The notes: a model not told the origin generated them from the sequence alone. A stretch of DNA of 64,000 nucleotides from an uncultured Clostridia bacterium (GCA_944386165.1 CALXAA010000007.1:1-64000), one strand, 5' to 3'; counted from the stretch's first letter, positions 54,193-64,000 are shown. Translations and numbers: made by a program.

Positions 54193-55836
54193 TTATCCTT
54201 TAAAGTCTCCTCCTCCTATAAATTCTCTAAGTAAAGAATTTGATGGTACCATATCTTTTGGAATAGATTCAAAATATTTTAATATTTCTATTAATCTTTG
54301 AGCTTCTGCATATTCTGGTTCTTTATTTGTTATTTTTTCTAATAAAGGTATTGCTTCATTCTTTAGTACTGCTAACTCATAAATTAATGATGTATTAAAT
54401 ATACTATCCGCTTCTTCTTGAAATGGAAATATATTTTTATTTTCTCCTTTATTTACATTATCCCATGTAGAAATTGTGTTTTGAGCACTATATCCTCTAA
54501 ATTGGTTGTCTCTTACAATTCTTCTAATTAATCTTGTATCTGTTGTAGAAATTCTGTTAAATGAATCCATATTTAACACTGTTAATGCACTTATATATAT
54601 TTTATATTTTTGTTCTTGTGGTATTTTTTCTGTTAATTTATCATTTAAACAATGAATTCCTTCTATAACTAATACTTCATCTTCTGCAAGTTTTATTTTA
54701 TTTCCATTGTATTTTTTTGTTCCTAATTTAAAATCAAATTCTGGCATTTCAACTTCTTTACCTTCTAATAATGCTAATAAGTGATTATTAAATAATTCTG
54801 TATCTATTGCTTCAATGCTTTCAAAATCATATTCACCTTTTTCATTTTTTGGTGTTTGTTCTCTTTCAACAAAATAGTTATCTACAGATATTGTTACAGG
54901 TTTTATTCCATTTATTTTAAGTTGTAATCCTAGTCTTTGTGCAAATGTTGTTTTTCCTGATGATGATGGCCCTGCAATTAAAATCATTTTTATTCCTTTT
55001 CTTTCTGCTATTTTATCAGCTATTTGTGCTATTTTCTTTTCGTGTAATGCTTCTGAAAGTAATATTTGTTCTTTTATTTTCTTTTCTTTTATTAACTTAT
55101 TTAATCTATATACAGTTCCTACATTTAATACTTTATATATTGTTTCATATTCGTGTAATGCCCATAATAGTTTTTTTGTTTCTTTAAATTCTGGTAAATG
55201 TTCTACATCTTCTGAGTGTGGATATCTTAATAAAAATCCATCATAATATTTTTTTAATTCAAATATTTGAGTTACTCCAGTATGTGTTGCAATTGTTTCA
55301 TAAAAATAATTAAAGTAATCTTCACAATAATACATATTTATTTCTTTGTTTGTCATAATGTCAAATTGTAGTCTTCCTTTTCCTGTATTATATTGTGAAT
55401 AAAATTTTTCAGCATCTTCTCTTGTCATTACTCTTTTTTCTATTTGTAAATCTTTTTTTACTATTTCTTTCATTTCATTTTGAACATTTTCTAACATTTC
55501 TTCTGTAACTGTCATATTTTCAATATCACAATACATTGCATTTGATAATTGATAATTTACAACAATATGAGCTTCAGGATATATTTTCCAAAATGCCATT
55601 CCCATTATATAGGTAAGTGTTCTTCTATATATTTTCATTCCCTCCTTTGAGGCTATATTAATAAGTTCTAATTTTCCATCTTCATTTAGTCTATCATTTA
55701 GATTTTTGTATTCATTATTAAAGATTGCTCCAACTACTGGATAATTACTTTCTTCAATTTGTGTTTTTGCTATTTCTGATATTTTAGCATTTGTGTTGGT
55801 TTTTACTATTATTTTTTTCTTTTGGTTTTCTTCCAT
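54193..55836 (-). CDS. Uridine kinase-like protein with ThrRS-like N-terminal domain
   Basis: This 547-residue protein has an N-terminal region resembling the TGS and editing-like part of threonyl-tRNA synthetase, and a C-terminal phosphoribulokinase/uridine kinase domain with Walker A AGPSSSGKTTFAQRL (about residues 287-301), SVDNYFVERE and VLVIEGIHCLN. Such fusions are common in Clostridia and are annotated as nucleoside kinases. Their exact substrate is not settled. Confidence 0.88.
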   Translation of the reverse strand: MEENQKKKIIVKTNTNAKISEIAKTQIEESNYPVVGAIFNNEYKNLNDRLNEDGKLELINIASKEGMKIYRRTLTYIMGMAFWKIYPEAHIVVNYQLSNAMYCDIENMTVTEEMLENVQNEMKEIVKKDLQIEKRVMTREDAEKFYSQYNTGKGRLQFDIMTNKEINMYYCEDYFNYFYETIATHTGVTQIFELKKYYDGFLLRYPHSEDVEHLPEFKETKKLLWALHEYETIYKVLNVGTVYRLNKLIKEKKIKEQILLSEALHEKKIAQIADKIAERKGIKMILIAGPSSSGKTTFAQRLGLQLKINGIKPVTISVDNYFVEREQTPKNEKGEYDFESIEAIDTELFNNHLLALLEGKEVEMPEFDFKLGTKKYNGNKIKLAEDEVLVIEGIHCLNDKLTEKIPQEQKYKIYISALTVLNMDSFNRISTTDTRLIRRIVRDNQFRGYSAQNTISTWDNVNKGENKNIFPFQEEADSIFNTSLIYELAVLKNEAIPLLEKITNKEPEYAEAQRLIEILKYFESIPKDMVPSNSLLREFIGGGDFKG

Positions 55837-55895
55837 ATTCGTTTCCTTTCTTTATGTATACTTTTTATAAAATACTATAGTATTTTATAGAAATT

Positions 55896-58800
55896 TTATA
55901 TAGATGTCAATATACAGTTTTCTTTTTCTAATATTTCTTCAAATTCTTTAAGAATTTCTTCTGTTAAATATATAGCTCCACATGGTCTTAGTTCTTCTCC
56001 TACTTTAATTGATAATGCAATATTATTTTTTTCTCCATTAAAGAATCTAATTGCTCCTCTTAATTTTTCTTTTTGTTCATCTGTACTATTTGTAATGTCT
56101 AATACTAATCTTTTTGGTTTAGCTATATTTACTTGATTTTCCTTTTTTGGCACATCTTCAAAACTTTCTCCGAAATTTTTTATGTCTTGTGCTACTATTT
56201 TTGTTTCATCATCTTCTCTAATACTTAAACGTCCTTTTATAATAATTATATTATCTTCAATTATTTTATCTTGAGCTTTTAAATAAGTTGGTTCAAATAC
56301 TATAATTTCAGCAGATCCATTTAAATCTTCTATTCTTACAAATGCCATAATTTTATTATTTTTAGTATATTTCTTTTTTACAGATGTAACTATTCCGGCT
56401 ATAGTAACCTCTTGCCCATCTATATATTGCACATTTTCATTTACTTTATTATCATTTTCATCTTCTGAATTATTTTGTGCATCTATTTCTTTCATTTCTT
56501 TTGAAGAAATATTAGTACATTTTATAATCTGGTCTTTGATTTTTGCTAAAGGATGTCCAGAAATATATATTCCAAGCATTTCTTTTTCCATTGCTAATTT
56601 TTCTTTTTCACTCATTTCTTCTTTTTCTACAAAATGATATTTTATTTTATTATCTTCTGAATTTCCTAAATCAAACATAGTAACTTGACCATTAATACCT
56701 TTTTTATTATAACTTTGTACTACATCTGTTATACCTTCAAATGAAGCAAGTAGTGTTGCTCTATTTTCTTTAAATTCATCAAATGTTCCAGCTTTAATTA
56801 GACTTTCTATACATTTCTTGTTTACAGCTTCTCCTGATATTCTCTCACAAAAATCTGTAAAACTTACAAATTTTCCCGAAGAATTTCTTTCTTTAATAAT
56901 ACTATCAATTGATGGTAGTCCAACATTTTTTATACTTCCTAATCCAAAACGAATCTTTCCCATTTTTACTTTTTCTTCAGGATTATTGTCAAATTCTACT
57001 GTAAATTTTGAACTACTTTTATTTATATCTGGTTTTAAAATTTCTATTCCTAATTTTTTACATTCTTCTATATATTCTGGTACTTTATCTAAATTTCCTA
57101 AATAACTATTTAACATTGATGCCATAAATTCTGCTGGATAATATGTTTTCAAATAAGCTGTTCTATATGCTACAACTGCATAACATGCAGCATGTGATTT
57201 ATTAAATGCATATTTTGCAAATTCAGCCATTTCATCAAATATTTTATTTGCAGATTCTTTGTCTATTCCATTTCTTACACATCCTGGTACAATTATATTT
57301 CCATTTTCATCAACTTGACCATTTATAAAAACTTCTCTTTCTTTTTCCATAACATCAAGTTTTTTCTTTCCCATGGCTCTACGTACTAAGTCTGCTCTAC
57401 CAAGTGAATATCCTGCTAAATCTCTTACAATTTGCATAACTTGTTCTTGATATACCATACATCCATAAGTTACATTTAGTATTGGCTCTAGACTTGGATG
57501 TGTATATTCATTGTGTCCTGGATTTTGTTTTCCTTTTATATATCTTGGAATTTGATCCATTGGTCCTGGTCTATATAATGAAACTCCTGCTATTAAATCT
57601 TCTAAGCAATCTGGTTTTAGTTCTTGCATAAAGTTTGTCATTCCTTGAGACTCAAATTGGAATATTCCTGATGTTTTTCCTTCTTGCCATAATTTATATA
57701 CATTTGGATCTGACATATCTTTATCAAATTCTACATCAATTCCTCTATTTTGTTTTACAAGATCTATTGTATCTTGTATTACTGTTAATGTTCTTAGTCC
57801 TAAAAAGTCCATTTTTAAAAGTCCAAGCTCTTCAAGTGTTGTCATTATATATTGTGTTGAGATTTGTCCATCTCTTACATATAGTGGTACATATGTGTCT
57901 ACTGGGTCTTTTGTAATTACTACTCCACATGCATGTGTTGAGGTTTGTCTAGGCATTCCTTCTAATGCCATTGCAATATCAAGAAGTTTATTTATTTCTT
58001 CATTATTTTCATATAAATCTTTTAATTCTTTGTTTTGTTCTAATGCTTTTGAAATTGTTATATGTGGTTCATTTGGAATCATTTTTGCAAGTTTATCTGC
58101 TTCAGCATAAGGATAATCTAAAACTCTGGCTACATCACGTATTACCATTTTTGCTGCCATTGTTCCAAATGTAATAATTTGTGATACATGGTCATGTCCA
58201 TATTTATCTGCTACATAATCTATAACATCTTGTCTACGTTCATCACTAAAATCCACATCAAAATCTGGCATACTAATTCTTTCAGGGTTAAGAAATCTTT
58301 CAAAAAGTAATCCATATTTCATAGGGTCTATATCTGTAATTCCTATTGCATATGCTAAAATTGATCCTGCTCCTGAGCCTCTTCCTGGTCCTACTGGAAT
58401 ATTGTGACTTTTGGCATAGTGTATAAAGTCCCATACAATAAGATAATAATCTACATATCCCATTTTCTTTATTATGCCAATTTCGTATTCTGCTCTTTTT
58501 AAAATTTCTTCTGAAGGATTTTCTCCATATCTTTGTTTTAATCCATCATCACATAATTTTTTTAGGAAGTCATAATGTGTTGGATATTCTTTTGGTACAT
58601 CATAATTGGGCAATATTGTATGCCCAAATTCAAATTCTACATTACATTTATCTGCAATTTTTACTGTGTTTTCTATTGCATCAGGAAAAGCAGAAAAATA
58701 TTCGCTCATTTCTTCTGGAGATTTTATATATAATTCATCTGTTTCAAATTTCATTCTGTCTTCATCACTCATTCTTTTTCCTGTTTGAATACAAAGCAAA

Positions 58801-59456
58801 ATTTCATGATTATATGCATCTTCTTTTTTTAAATAATGTGCATCATTTGTTGCAACTAATGGAATATTTAATTTTCTTGCAAGTTGTATTAATTTTTGGT
58901 TTGCTAATACTTGTTCTCTTATTCCATTGTTTTGAATTTCTATATAATAATCTTCTCCAAATACATTTTTATGCCATAAAGCTATTTCTTCAGCTTTTTC
59001 TATTTGCCCTTCTAGTAATGCTCTATTTACAGCTCCTGCTAAACAACCACTTAAAACTATTAGTCCTTCATGATATTTTTCTAATACTTCTAAGTCTATA
59101 CGTGGTTTGTAGTAATATCCTTCTGTAAATCCTATTGAAACTAATTTACTTAAGTTTTTATATCCTTGATTATTTTTTGCAAGTAAAATTAAATGATAAT
59201 ATTGTTTGTCAACTCCTGGTTCTTTATCAAATCTTGAACGTGGTGCAACATATACTTCACATCCAATTATTGGCTTTATTCCTTCTTTTTTGCATGCTTT
59301 ATAAAAGTCAATAACTCCATACATTACTCCATGGTCTGTTATTGCTATTGCTTTCATTCCTAATTCTTTTGCTCTTACTGGTATGTCTTTTATTCTGTTT
59401 GCTCCATCTAATAAACTGAATTCACTGTGTATGTGTAAGTGCACAAATTCTGCCAT
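55896..59456 (-). CDS. dnaE: DNA polymerase III alpha subunit, DnaE type
   Basis: This 1186-residue replicative or repair polymerase has an N-terminal PHP domain (FVHLHIHSEFSLLDGANRIK), a polymerase core with GPGRGSGAGS and the catalytic acidic motif MPDFDVDFSDERR, helix-hairpin-helix DNA contacts near residue 850, and a C-terminal OB fold (GIVTSVKKKYTKNNKI). ATG 59456 is preferred, with AAAGGGTG nine bases upstream; the GTG at 59468 overlaps that site. It follows the rpsF-ssb-rpsR operon. Confidence 0.97.
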   Translation of the reverse strand: MAEFVHLHIHSEFSLLDGANRIKDIPVRAKELGMKAIAITDHGVMYGVIDFYKACKKEGIKPIIGCEVYVAPRSRFDKEPGVDKQYYHLILLAKNNQGYKNLSKLVSIGFTEGYYYKPRIDLEVLEKYHEGLIVLSGCLAGAVNRALLEGQIEKAEEIALWHKNVFGEDYYIEIQNNGIREQVLANQKLIQLARKLNIPLVATNDAHYLKKEDAYNHEILLCIQTGKRMSDEDRMKFETDELYIKSPEEMSEYFSAFPDAIENTVKIADKCNVEFEFGHTILPNYDVPKEYPTHYDFLKKLCDDGLKQRYGENPSEEILKRAEYEIGIIKKMGYVDYYLIVWDFIHYAKSHNIPVGPGRGSGAGSILAYAIGITDIDPMKYGLLFERFLNPERISMPDFDVDFSDERRQDVIDYVADKYGHDHVSQIITFGTMAAKMVIRDVARVLDYPYAEADKLAKMIPNEPHITISKALEQNKELKDLYENNEEINKLLDIAMALEGMPRQTSTHACGVVITKDPVDTYVPLYVRDGQISTQYIMTTLEELGLLKMDFLGLRTLTVIQDTIDLVKQNRGIDVEFDKDMSDPNVYKLWQEGKTSGIFQFESQGMTNFMQELKPDCLEDLIAGVSLYRPGPMDQIPRYIKGKQNPGHNEYTHPSLEPILNVTYGCMVYQEQVMQIVRDLAGYSLGRADLVRRAMGKKKLDVMEKEREVFINGQVDENGNIIVPGCVRNGIDKESANKIFDEMAEFAKYAFNKSHAACYAVVAYRTAYLKTYYPAEFMASMLNSYLGNLDKVPEYIEECKKLGIEILKPDINKSSSKFTVEFDNNPEEKVKMGKIRFGLGSIKNVGLPSIDSIIKERNSSGKFVSFTDFCERISGEAVNKKCIESLIKAGTFDEFKENRATLLASFEGITDVVQSYNKKGINGQVTMFDLGNSEDNKIKYHFVEKEEMSEKEKLAMEKEMLGIYISGHPLAKIKDQIIKCTNISSKEMKEIDAQNNSEDENDNKVNENVQYIDGQEVTIAGIVTSVKKKYTKNNKIMAFVRIEDLNGSAEIIVFEPTYLKAQDKIIEDNIIIIKGRLSIREDDETKIVAQDIKNFGESFEDVPKKENQVNIAKPKRLVLDITNSTDEQKEKLRGAIRFFNGEKNNIALSIKVGEELRPCGAIYLTEEILKEFEEILEKENCILTSI

Positions 59457-59545
59457 ATATGTTTTCACCCTTTCCTATTTGGTGTTTATGTTAAATTTAT
59501 TAATTTCATGTGTATTATAACATAAATTTAATAGATTTAACAGAA

Positions 59546-59585
59546 AAAAGAGAAAGAAAACCAGATTTTGATTCCTTTCTCTTTT
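59546..59585 (-). terminator. Terminator of rpsF-ssb-rpsR
   Basis: AAAAGAGAAAG (59546-59556) pairs perfectly with CTTTCTCTTTT (59575-59585), and a T run follows on the minus strand, just after the rpsR stop. Confidence 0.8.
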
Positions 59586-59588
59586 ATT

Positions 59589-59873
59589 TTAGTCTTTTGC
59601 TGCATATGGTAATATAGCAATATGTCTAGCTCTTTTAACAGCAAGAGTTATGTCTCTTTGATGTTTTGCACATGCTCCTGTTGTTCTTCTTGGTAAAATT
59701 TTTCCTTTATCATTGATAAATTTCTTTAATTGATCAGCATTTTTAAAATCTAATACTAAGTTTTTATCACTGCATAATGGACAAACTTTTTTCTTAATCT
59801 TTTTTAATTTTGGATTATAATCATCATCATAATCTTTGTTTCTGTTATTTCTTTTTTTATTTTTATCTGCCAT
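59589..59873 (-). CDS. rpsR: 30S ribosomal protein S18
   Basis: This 94-residue protein has a lysine/asparagine-rich N-terminal extension, then [28 protein letters not shown] and [20 protein letters not shown]. Last gene of the rpsF-ssb-rpsR operon. Confidence 0.96.
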   Translation of the reverse strand: MADKNKKRNNRNKDYDDDYNPKLKKIKKKVCPLCSDKNLVLDFKNADQLKKFINDKGKILPRRTTGACAKHQRDITLAVKRARHIAILPYAAKD

Positions 59874-59893
59874 TTTTATTTTCCTCCTAGTTC

Positions 59894-60328
59894 CTAAAAT
59901 GGTAGGTCATCACTTGAAGATATCTCAAAGTCTGTTCCTCCTGGCATTGCACCTGGAGTAGAATTTCCAAATGTATTTTCGAATGAGTTGCTTCCTGCAT
60001 CTCCTTCTCTTCTACTATCTGCAAAATATGCTTCTTCGGCAACAACTTCTGTAACATAGTGTTTTTGTCCTTGATCATCATCCCATGTTCTTGTTTGGAT
60101 TCTTCCAATAATTCCTACTTGTTGACCTTTTTTAAAGTATTTTCCACAAAATTCTCCTAATTTGCTCCAAGCGACTATGTTTATAAAGTCTGCTTGTCTT
60201 TCTTCTCCTTGTCTTACAAATCTTCTGTTTACTGCAAGTGAGAATGATGCAACTACTGTGTTGCTTGTTTGTGTATATCTTATTTCTGGGTCTCTTGTTA
60301 ATCTTCCCATTAAAATTACTTTATTCAT
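59894..60328 (-). CDS. ssb: Single-stranded DNA-binding protein
   Basis: This 144-residue protein has an OB fold ([53 protein letters not shown]), a flexible linker and the acidic tip SSDDLPF that recruits partner enzymes. Confidence 0.97.
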   Translation of the reverse strand: MNKVILMGRLTRDPEIRYTQTSNTVVASFSLAVNRRFVRQGEERQADFINIVAWSKLGEFCGKYFKKGQQVGIIGRIQTRTWDDDQGQKHYVTEVVAEEAYFADSRREGDAGSNSFENTFGNSTPGAMPGGTDFEISSSDDLPF

Positions 60329-60394
60329 ATTTTATACCTTTACCTTTCTACTTTAATTAGGCCCCTATATGATTAATTTTTATACTTTTATTAA

Positions 60395-60679
60395 TTAATC
60401 AATATTTTTTGTTGTTATAAATTTTAGTATTTCGTCTGTTATTCTGTAAACTCTTTCAAGTTCTGCAATAAGTGTTGGGTTTGCTTCAAATTTAAATACC
60501 ATGTAATAAGCTTCTTTGTTTTTCTTGATTTCATAAGCTAATTTCTTTTTTCCCATGTTTACTACTTCAGCTACTTTACCATTTTCATTTATTAATCCTG
60601 TAAATTTGTCTTCTAAAGCTTTTAAACCAGCTTCATCAACATTAGGATTAATAATGATAACACTTTCGTAATTATTCAT
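60395..60679 (-). CDS. rpsF: 30S ribosomal protein S6
   Basis: This 94-residue protein begins NNYESVIIINPNVDEAGLKA and has KVAEVVNMGKKKLAYEIKKN. ATG 60679 has GGAGG (60692-60688) eight bases upstream; the GTG at 60688 lies in that site. First gene of the operon. Confidence 0.96.
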   Translation of the reverse strand: MNNYESVIIINPNVDEAGLKALEDKFTGLINENGKVAEVVNMGKKKLAYEIKKNKEAYYMVFKFEANPTLIAELERVYRITDEILKFITTKNID

Positions 60680-60779
60680 TATTTTCACCTCCTCTTGGAT
60701 ATATAACTCATTTTGAAATGAGTAAGGTTAGTGAATTTCTCACTAAACTATTATATAATATATATTATATAATAAAATA

Positions 60780-60805
60780 GAAACAAACGAGTTATCGTTT
60801 GTTTC
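60780..60805 (-). terminator. Terminator of tRNA-Gly
   Basis: GAAACAAACGA (60780-60790) and TCGTTTGTTTC (60795-60805) make a perfect 11-pair stem with a four-base loop, and TATTTTATT follows on the minus strand. It begins six bases after the tRNA CCA end. Confidence 0.88.
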
Positions 60806-60810
60806 ATTTT

Positions 60811-60884
<74 letters not shown>

Positions 60885-60912
60885 ATGTTTGCCTCTCCTT
60901 AAGACATTTTTT

Positions 60913-60941
60913 ATTATAATACTATGTTTATTTTTTGTCAA
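60913..60941 (-). promoter_or_regulatory. Consensus promoter of tRNA-Gly
   Basis: On the minus strand TTGACA (60941-60936), 17 bases, TATAAT (60918-60913). A long A/T tract just upstream could act as an UP element. Confidence 0.92.
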
Positions 60942-60989
60942 TACTTTTTTTTAAATTTTTTTTATTTTTTTTATTTTTTTATAAAAAAT

Positions 60990-61005
60990 GTTTTGGTGGC
61001 AAAAC
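60990..61005 (-). terminator. Terminator of ruvB
   Basis: The minus strand reads GTTTTG, CCAC, CAAAAC, then ATTTTTT, nine bases after the ruvB stop. Confidence 0.7.
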
Positions 61006-61014
61006 TTTTGTTTT

Positions 61015-62022
61015 TTATTCTTTGTTGTATTGGTATCCTAAATGTTCATAAGCTTTTGGCGTTACTAACCTTCCTCTTGGTGTTCTTGAAATAAAACCTA
61101 TTTGAACTAGATATGGTTCATATACATCTTCTATTGTGTCTACTTCTTCTCCTAATGATGTTGCAATTGTTTCTGAACCCACTGGACGTCCATTGTATTG
61201 ATTTATCATTAATTCTAATATTCGTCTATCTGTTTCATCTAATCCTAATTCGTCTATTTCTAATTGGTTTAGTGCGTGTTTTGCAATTTTTAGTGTGATG
61301 TCTCCATTTCCTAATACTAGTGCGTAATCACTTACTCTTTTTAATAATCTGTTTGCTATTCTTGGAGTTCCTCTTGATCTTCTTGCTATTTCATATGCTG
61401 CGTTTTCATCTATTTTTATTCCTAGAATTTTAGCAGATCTTATTACAATTGTTTTTAAGTCTTCAGGTGAGTATAATTCTAATTTGTGTATTATTCCAAA
61501 TCTGTCTCTTAATGGTGTGGTTAGCAAACCAGCTCTTGTGGTTGCTCCTATTAGTGTAAATTTAGGTAAGTCTATTCTGATGGATTTGGCACTTGGTCCT
61601 TTCCCTATAACTATGTCTAATGTAAAATCTTCTAATGCAGGATATAATATTTCTTCAACATTTTTGGTTAATCTATGTATTTCATCTATAAATAAAACAT
61701 CATTTTCAGACAAGTTTGTTAATATTGCTGCTAAATCTCCTGGTTTTTCTATTGCTGGACCTGAGGTTATCTTTATATTTGAGTTCATTTCATTTGCAAT
61801 AATATTTGCAATTGTTGTTTTTCCTAATCCTGGGGGACCATAAAATAAACAGTGGTCCAAAGAGTCTCCTCTTTTTTTGGCTGCTTCTATATATATTTTC
61901 ATGTTTTCTTTTACTTTGGTTTGTCCTATATATTCATCTAAAAAATGTGGTCTTAAAGATTTTTCCAATTTTTCTTCTATTTGATTTTCTACTTCAGGTC
62001 TTATATTAAAATCTTCTTCCAT
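61015..62022 (-). CDS. ruvB: Holliday junction branch-migration helicase RuvB
   Basis: This 335-residue AAA+ motor has [20 protein letters not shown], Walker [12 protein letters not shown], Walker [11 protein letters not shown], sensor 1 [12 protein letters not shown], and a C-terminal winged helix with [13 protein letters not shown]. ruvA and ruvC are not adjacent downstream; upstream is a DUF975 gene. Confidence 0.97.
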   Translation of the reverse strand: MEEDFNIRPEVENQIEEKLEKSLRPHFLDEYIGQTKVKENMKIYIEAAKKRGDSLDHCLFYGPPGLGKTTIANIIANEMNSNIKITSGPAIEKPGDLAAILTNLSENDVLFIDEIHRLTKNVEEILYPALEDFTLDIVIGKGPSAKSIRIDLPKFTLIGATTRAGLLTTPLRDRFGIIHKLELYSPEDLKTIVIRSAKILGIKIDENAAYEIARRSRGTPRIANRLLKRVSDYALVLGNGDITLKIAKHALNQLEIDELGLDETDRRILELMINQYNGRPVGSETIATSLGEEVDTIEDVYEPYLVQIGFISRTPRGRLVTPKAYEHLGYQYNKE

Positions 62023-62130
62023 TAATTTTCCCTATATGATTTTTATAATCATGTTTTCCTTTCATTTATTGTTCAGTTTACAAATAGATTATAACATACA
62101 TTTATTACAAAATACAATAATAAATTAAAA

Positions 62131-62163
62131 AGTACTAATTTAGTGTATCTCTAAATTAGTACT
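62131..62163 (-). terminator. Terminator of the DUF975 gene
   Basis: AGTACTAATTTAG (62131-62143) pairs perfectly with CTAAATTAGTACT (62151-62163), and TTTTTAATTT follows on the minus strand. Confidence 0.88.
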
Positions 62164-62173
62164 GACATTATTT

Positions 62174-62884
62174 TTATTTATTTTTTTCTAATATTTCATC
62201 ATAAAAACATACTGTTGCTGTTTGCATATATGGAATTAACCATAATAGTCCTATTCCAAAAGTAAGTACAGAGATAATTGCCCAGCCTAGGAATGATAGA
62301 ATTAAAACAAAATAGTCGCCTTTATGTCCTTTCATAAGTCTTGCACTCTCATTTACAGCTTCAAAGGCATTTATATTAGCATTATCATAAGATATATAAT
62401 AGCTTAAAGTATATCTTAAACCAATTACAACAGCATATACCATTGCAGCTAAATAAACAATAACCCCAACTACTAATAATCCAAAACTTATTTTATAAGA
62501 AGAACATGCCATTATAACAAATAATACTATTCCTACTATAATGCAAATTATAGGTAATATCATTTTTATAATTGTTGCTACCATTAAACTCCATGATTTA
62601 ACAAAGTTTGTAAAAGCTAATTTTATAAAATCTAAAACTTTTACTTCTTCATTTCTTTTTAGTTTTATAAAAGCATATGTTGTTCCTAAACCTAATGGAA
62701 CACTTACAAATGTTAAGATTCCTGACAATATATTTGCAACAATTATATTGTCTTTTACTAATTTTACTGTTAGTAAGTTAATTGAAACAATAATTAACAT
62801 TAATATAAATGTTATTATTGCACCTTTACTCCACTTTCCAGCAAGTGCTTCTCTTGCTTTTTTTCTAATGTTTGTTGCTATCAT
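62174..62884 (-). CDS. DUF975 family membrane protein
   Basis: This 236-residue protein begins IRKKAREALAGKWSKGAIIT and has four or five helices, with SARLMKGHKGDYFVLILSFLGW and TFGIGLLWLIPYMQTATVCF, typical of DUF975 membrane proteins. The function is unknown. Confidence 0.85.
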   Translation of the reverse strand: MIATNIRKKAREALAGKWSKGAIITFILMLIIVSINLLTVKLVKDNIIVANILSGILTFVSVPLGLGTTYAFIKLKRNEEVKVLDFIKLAFTNFVKSWSLMVATIIKMILPIICIIVGIVLFVIMACSSYKISFGLLVVGVIVYLAAMVYAVVIGLRYTLSYYISYDNANINAFEAVNESARLMKGHKGDYFVLILSFLGWAIISVLTFGIGLLWLIPYMQTATVCFYDEILEKNK

Positions 62885-62975
62885 TTTTATAACTCCTCTC
62901 TTTTGTATTTTTATACAATGATTATATAAGTTTTATAAATTTTTTTCAAGTTTTTTGTAAATTTTCTTAAAAAAA

Positions 62976-63146
62976 TTATATAATTATTTCAATTGTTATT
63001 TTTGATTTTTGTTCATTAATTTTTTTGTTTGAATGTGTTTCTACTTCTTCAATTCCAAAAAAGTTAAAAATAAATTTTTTTAATTTTCTTTTGAATATTG
63101 CAAATGTGCTTTCTCTTCTAACAATAATCCATTTACTTTGTTCCAT
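62976..63146 (-). CDS. Small basic hypothetical protein (56 residues)
   Basis: An ORF of 56 codons starts at ATG 63146, with GAGAGG about seven bases upstream. The product begins MEQSKWIIVRRESTFAIFKR, is strongly basic and amphipathic in the first half, and ends in hydrophobic ITIEIII. It lies between the GH15 gene and DUF975 on the same strand, with ordinary spacing. I do not recognise it. Codon use is native. It is probably real but could be spurious. Confidence 0.5.
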   Translation of the reverse strand: MEQSKWIIVRRESTFAIFKRKLKKFIFNFFGIEEVETHSNKKINEQKSKITIEIII

Positions 63147-63173
63147 TTTTTAACCTCTCTTTAAATTTATATC

Positions 63174-64000
63174 TTATTGTTTTAAAAGTTTTTCAAGAAC
63201 TATAATAAACATTGCGTGTGACCAACCAAGTCCAATTACCCAATTTGGTTTTAATGTTGAATTATCTATTTGTTCTCCTAGCAGACTATGTTTTCCTATT
63301 GTATTTAGTACAAAATCAAAAGTTTCTTTTGCTTTTTTCTTTTCTCCTAATTCCAAATAATACAATGTCATCCATAAATTCGAAATTGGCCAAGGTGAAC
63401 CTTTTCTATAATTGTCAAATTCATATCTTTGGTATCCACCTGTATAAGTTCTAAGAGTTAGATTAATGTTGTCAACCGTGTTTAAAATTCTTTTTTCTTT
63501 TGGAGAATATATATTAAATGGATAAACAGCCCCTAGTAAGCTTATATCCATCCTCCTGTCTTCAGTATTTCTTACATAAGATTTTCTGTTTTCATCATAT
63601 AAATTATCTTCAATATATTTTTTTATCTCAACCTGTAATTCAGTAATTTCGTTTATATTCTTATTTATTTTTTCATCTTTTAATCTATTGTTTTCAAAAT
63701 CAGAAACATTTTTTCCTAAAACTTTATATATTTTTTTCATACTTTCAAAAGCTGCAATTATACTTGCTAAAGAATAAAAATGTACTCCTTTATCATTTTC
63801 TTCCCAAATATCATAGCTTACTTTATATCTATTAGTTTGTTCAAAAATATCTTTTACATATTTTTTAAGAAATGTTATTGCTAATTCACACATATGTAAA
63901 TTATCTTTCAAGAATTCTTCATTACTAGTATATTCATAATGATTATACACTCCATAAACAACACTTGCTGTTTCATCTACTTGATATCCCCAAGATGGTG
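63174..64000 (-). CDS. Glycoside hydrolase family 15-like enzyme, C-terminal part
   Basis: The frame is open to the window edge, so the N-terminus is missing. The visible 275 residues include SWGYQVDETASVVYG, DRRMDISLLGAVYPF, RYEFDNYRKGSPWPISNLWM and WVIGLGWSHAMF, the pattern of the alpha/alpha barrel of glucoamylase-like (GH15) enzymes. Such proteins hydrolyse terminal alpha-glucosidic bonds, or trehalose. Cytoplasmic or secreted location cannot be judged from the part seen. Confidence 0.8.
   Translation of the reverse strand, partial: PSWGYQVDETASVVYGVYNHYEYTSNEEFLKDNLHMCELAITFLKKYVKDIFEQTNRYKVSYDIWEENDKGVHFYSLASIIAAFESMKKIYKVLGKNVSDFENNRLKDEKINKNINEITELQVEIKKYIEDNLYDENRKSYVRNTEDRRMDISLLGAVYPFNIYSPKEKRILNTVDNINLTLRTYTGGYQRYEFDNYRKGSPWPISNLWMTLYYLELGEKKKAKETFDFVLNTIGKHSLLGEQIDNSTLKPNWVIGLGWSHAMFIIVLEKLLKQ

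Noticed and set aside
58577..59128. 183-codon plus-strand ORF opposite dnaE
   Set aside because: It is leucine/isoleucine-rich low-complexity sequence produced by reading an AT-rich gene backwards. It has no ribosome site and dnaE is clearly the real gene. The same applies to other antisense ORFs such as 42290-42829 and 33239-33667.
59887..60108. 73-codon minus-strand ORF overlapping ssb
   Set aside because: It lies in an alternative frame wholly inside ssb, is glutamine-rich and has no ribosome site.
60720..60780. Consensus promoter for rpsF in the AT-rich stretch upstream
   Set aside because: Several TATAAT-like hexamers occur in a run of TA repeats, but no convincing -35 box is placed 16-18 bases upstream, so I did not annotate one.

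Overview
The window is about 30% GC, and almost every gene lies on the minus strand. It reads as a low-GC, Gram-positive Clostridia-type Firmicute, probably an uncultured gut lineage. Supporting signs are AGGAGG ribosome sites, the zinc-ribbon forms of S14 and L32, Bce-type resistance modules, a VanG-type ligase, an SdpRI pair and a NatAB pair. This placement is an inference; no 16S gene is present.

Layout. 0.1-6.2 kb: gpmA, an AraC-type regulator, two half-ABC transporters and a ZIP metal transporter, probably a metal or metallophore uptake set. 6.3-13.4 kb: a membrane protein, a GT51 transglycosylase and a complete Bce-type antimicrobial-peptide module (response regulator, kinase, ATPase, FtsX permease, anchored accessory protein, YxeA), with two matches to the BceR box. 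13.6-18.0 kb: a second two-component/ABC module whose ATPase and permease are interrupted by three identical one-base events. 18-25.9 kb: DUF1697, an MGMT-like protein, NatAB, another ABC exporter, SdpI/SdpR with a clear operator-promoter-operator layout, a HAD protein and a GNAT. 26-31.7 kb: a vanG-like cluster (vanRS divergent from vanG, a vanT in two frames, and vanZ) with no vanXY. 31.7-38.9 kb: a GntR gene fused by deletion to an ABC-2 permease remnant, a CaCA exchanger, a dehydrogenase, dtd, gpsA, plsY and der. 39.1-40.1 kb: an isolated plus-strand orphan gene of foreign composition with its own consensus promoter and terminator. 40.2-52.9 kb: pyk, rpmF and the S10-spc operon from rpsJ to secY (no rpmD), with a structured leader. 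53-64 kb: trmL, rpmB, RNHCP, a uridine kinase-like protein, dnaE, rpsR-ssb-rpsF, tRNA-Gly(UCC), ruvB, DUF975, a small ORF and a partial GH15 enzyme.

Most notable observation. The ABC operon at 13.6-16.2 kb is interrupted three times. Each time a single extra C sits exactly on a codon boundary before a glycine codon, creating an in-frame CGG at the break (CGG TAA, CGG TAG, CGG AAC). By eye I found no other in-frame CGG in any native gene of the window. This suggests either +1 recoding at an unassigned or starved CGG codon, or a systematic sequence error. The ZIP gene (at a U UUU UUA heptamer) and vanT (at an A5 run) also look frame-disrupted. All five disruptions lie in the first 28 kb, and none is in the housekeeping half.

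The analysis was by reading only. No homology search, folding or codon-count program was run.
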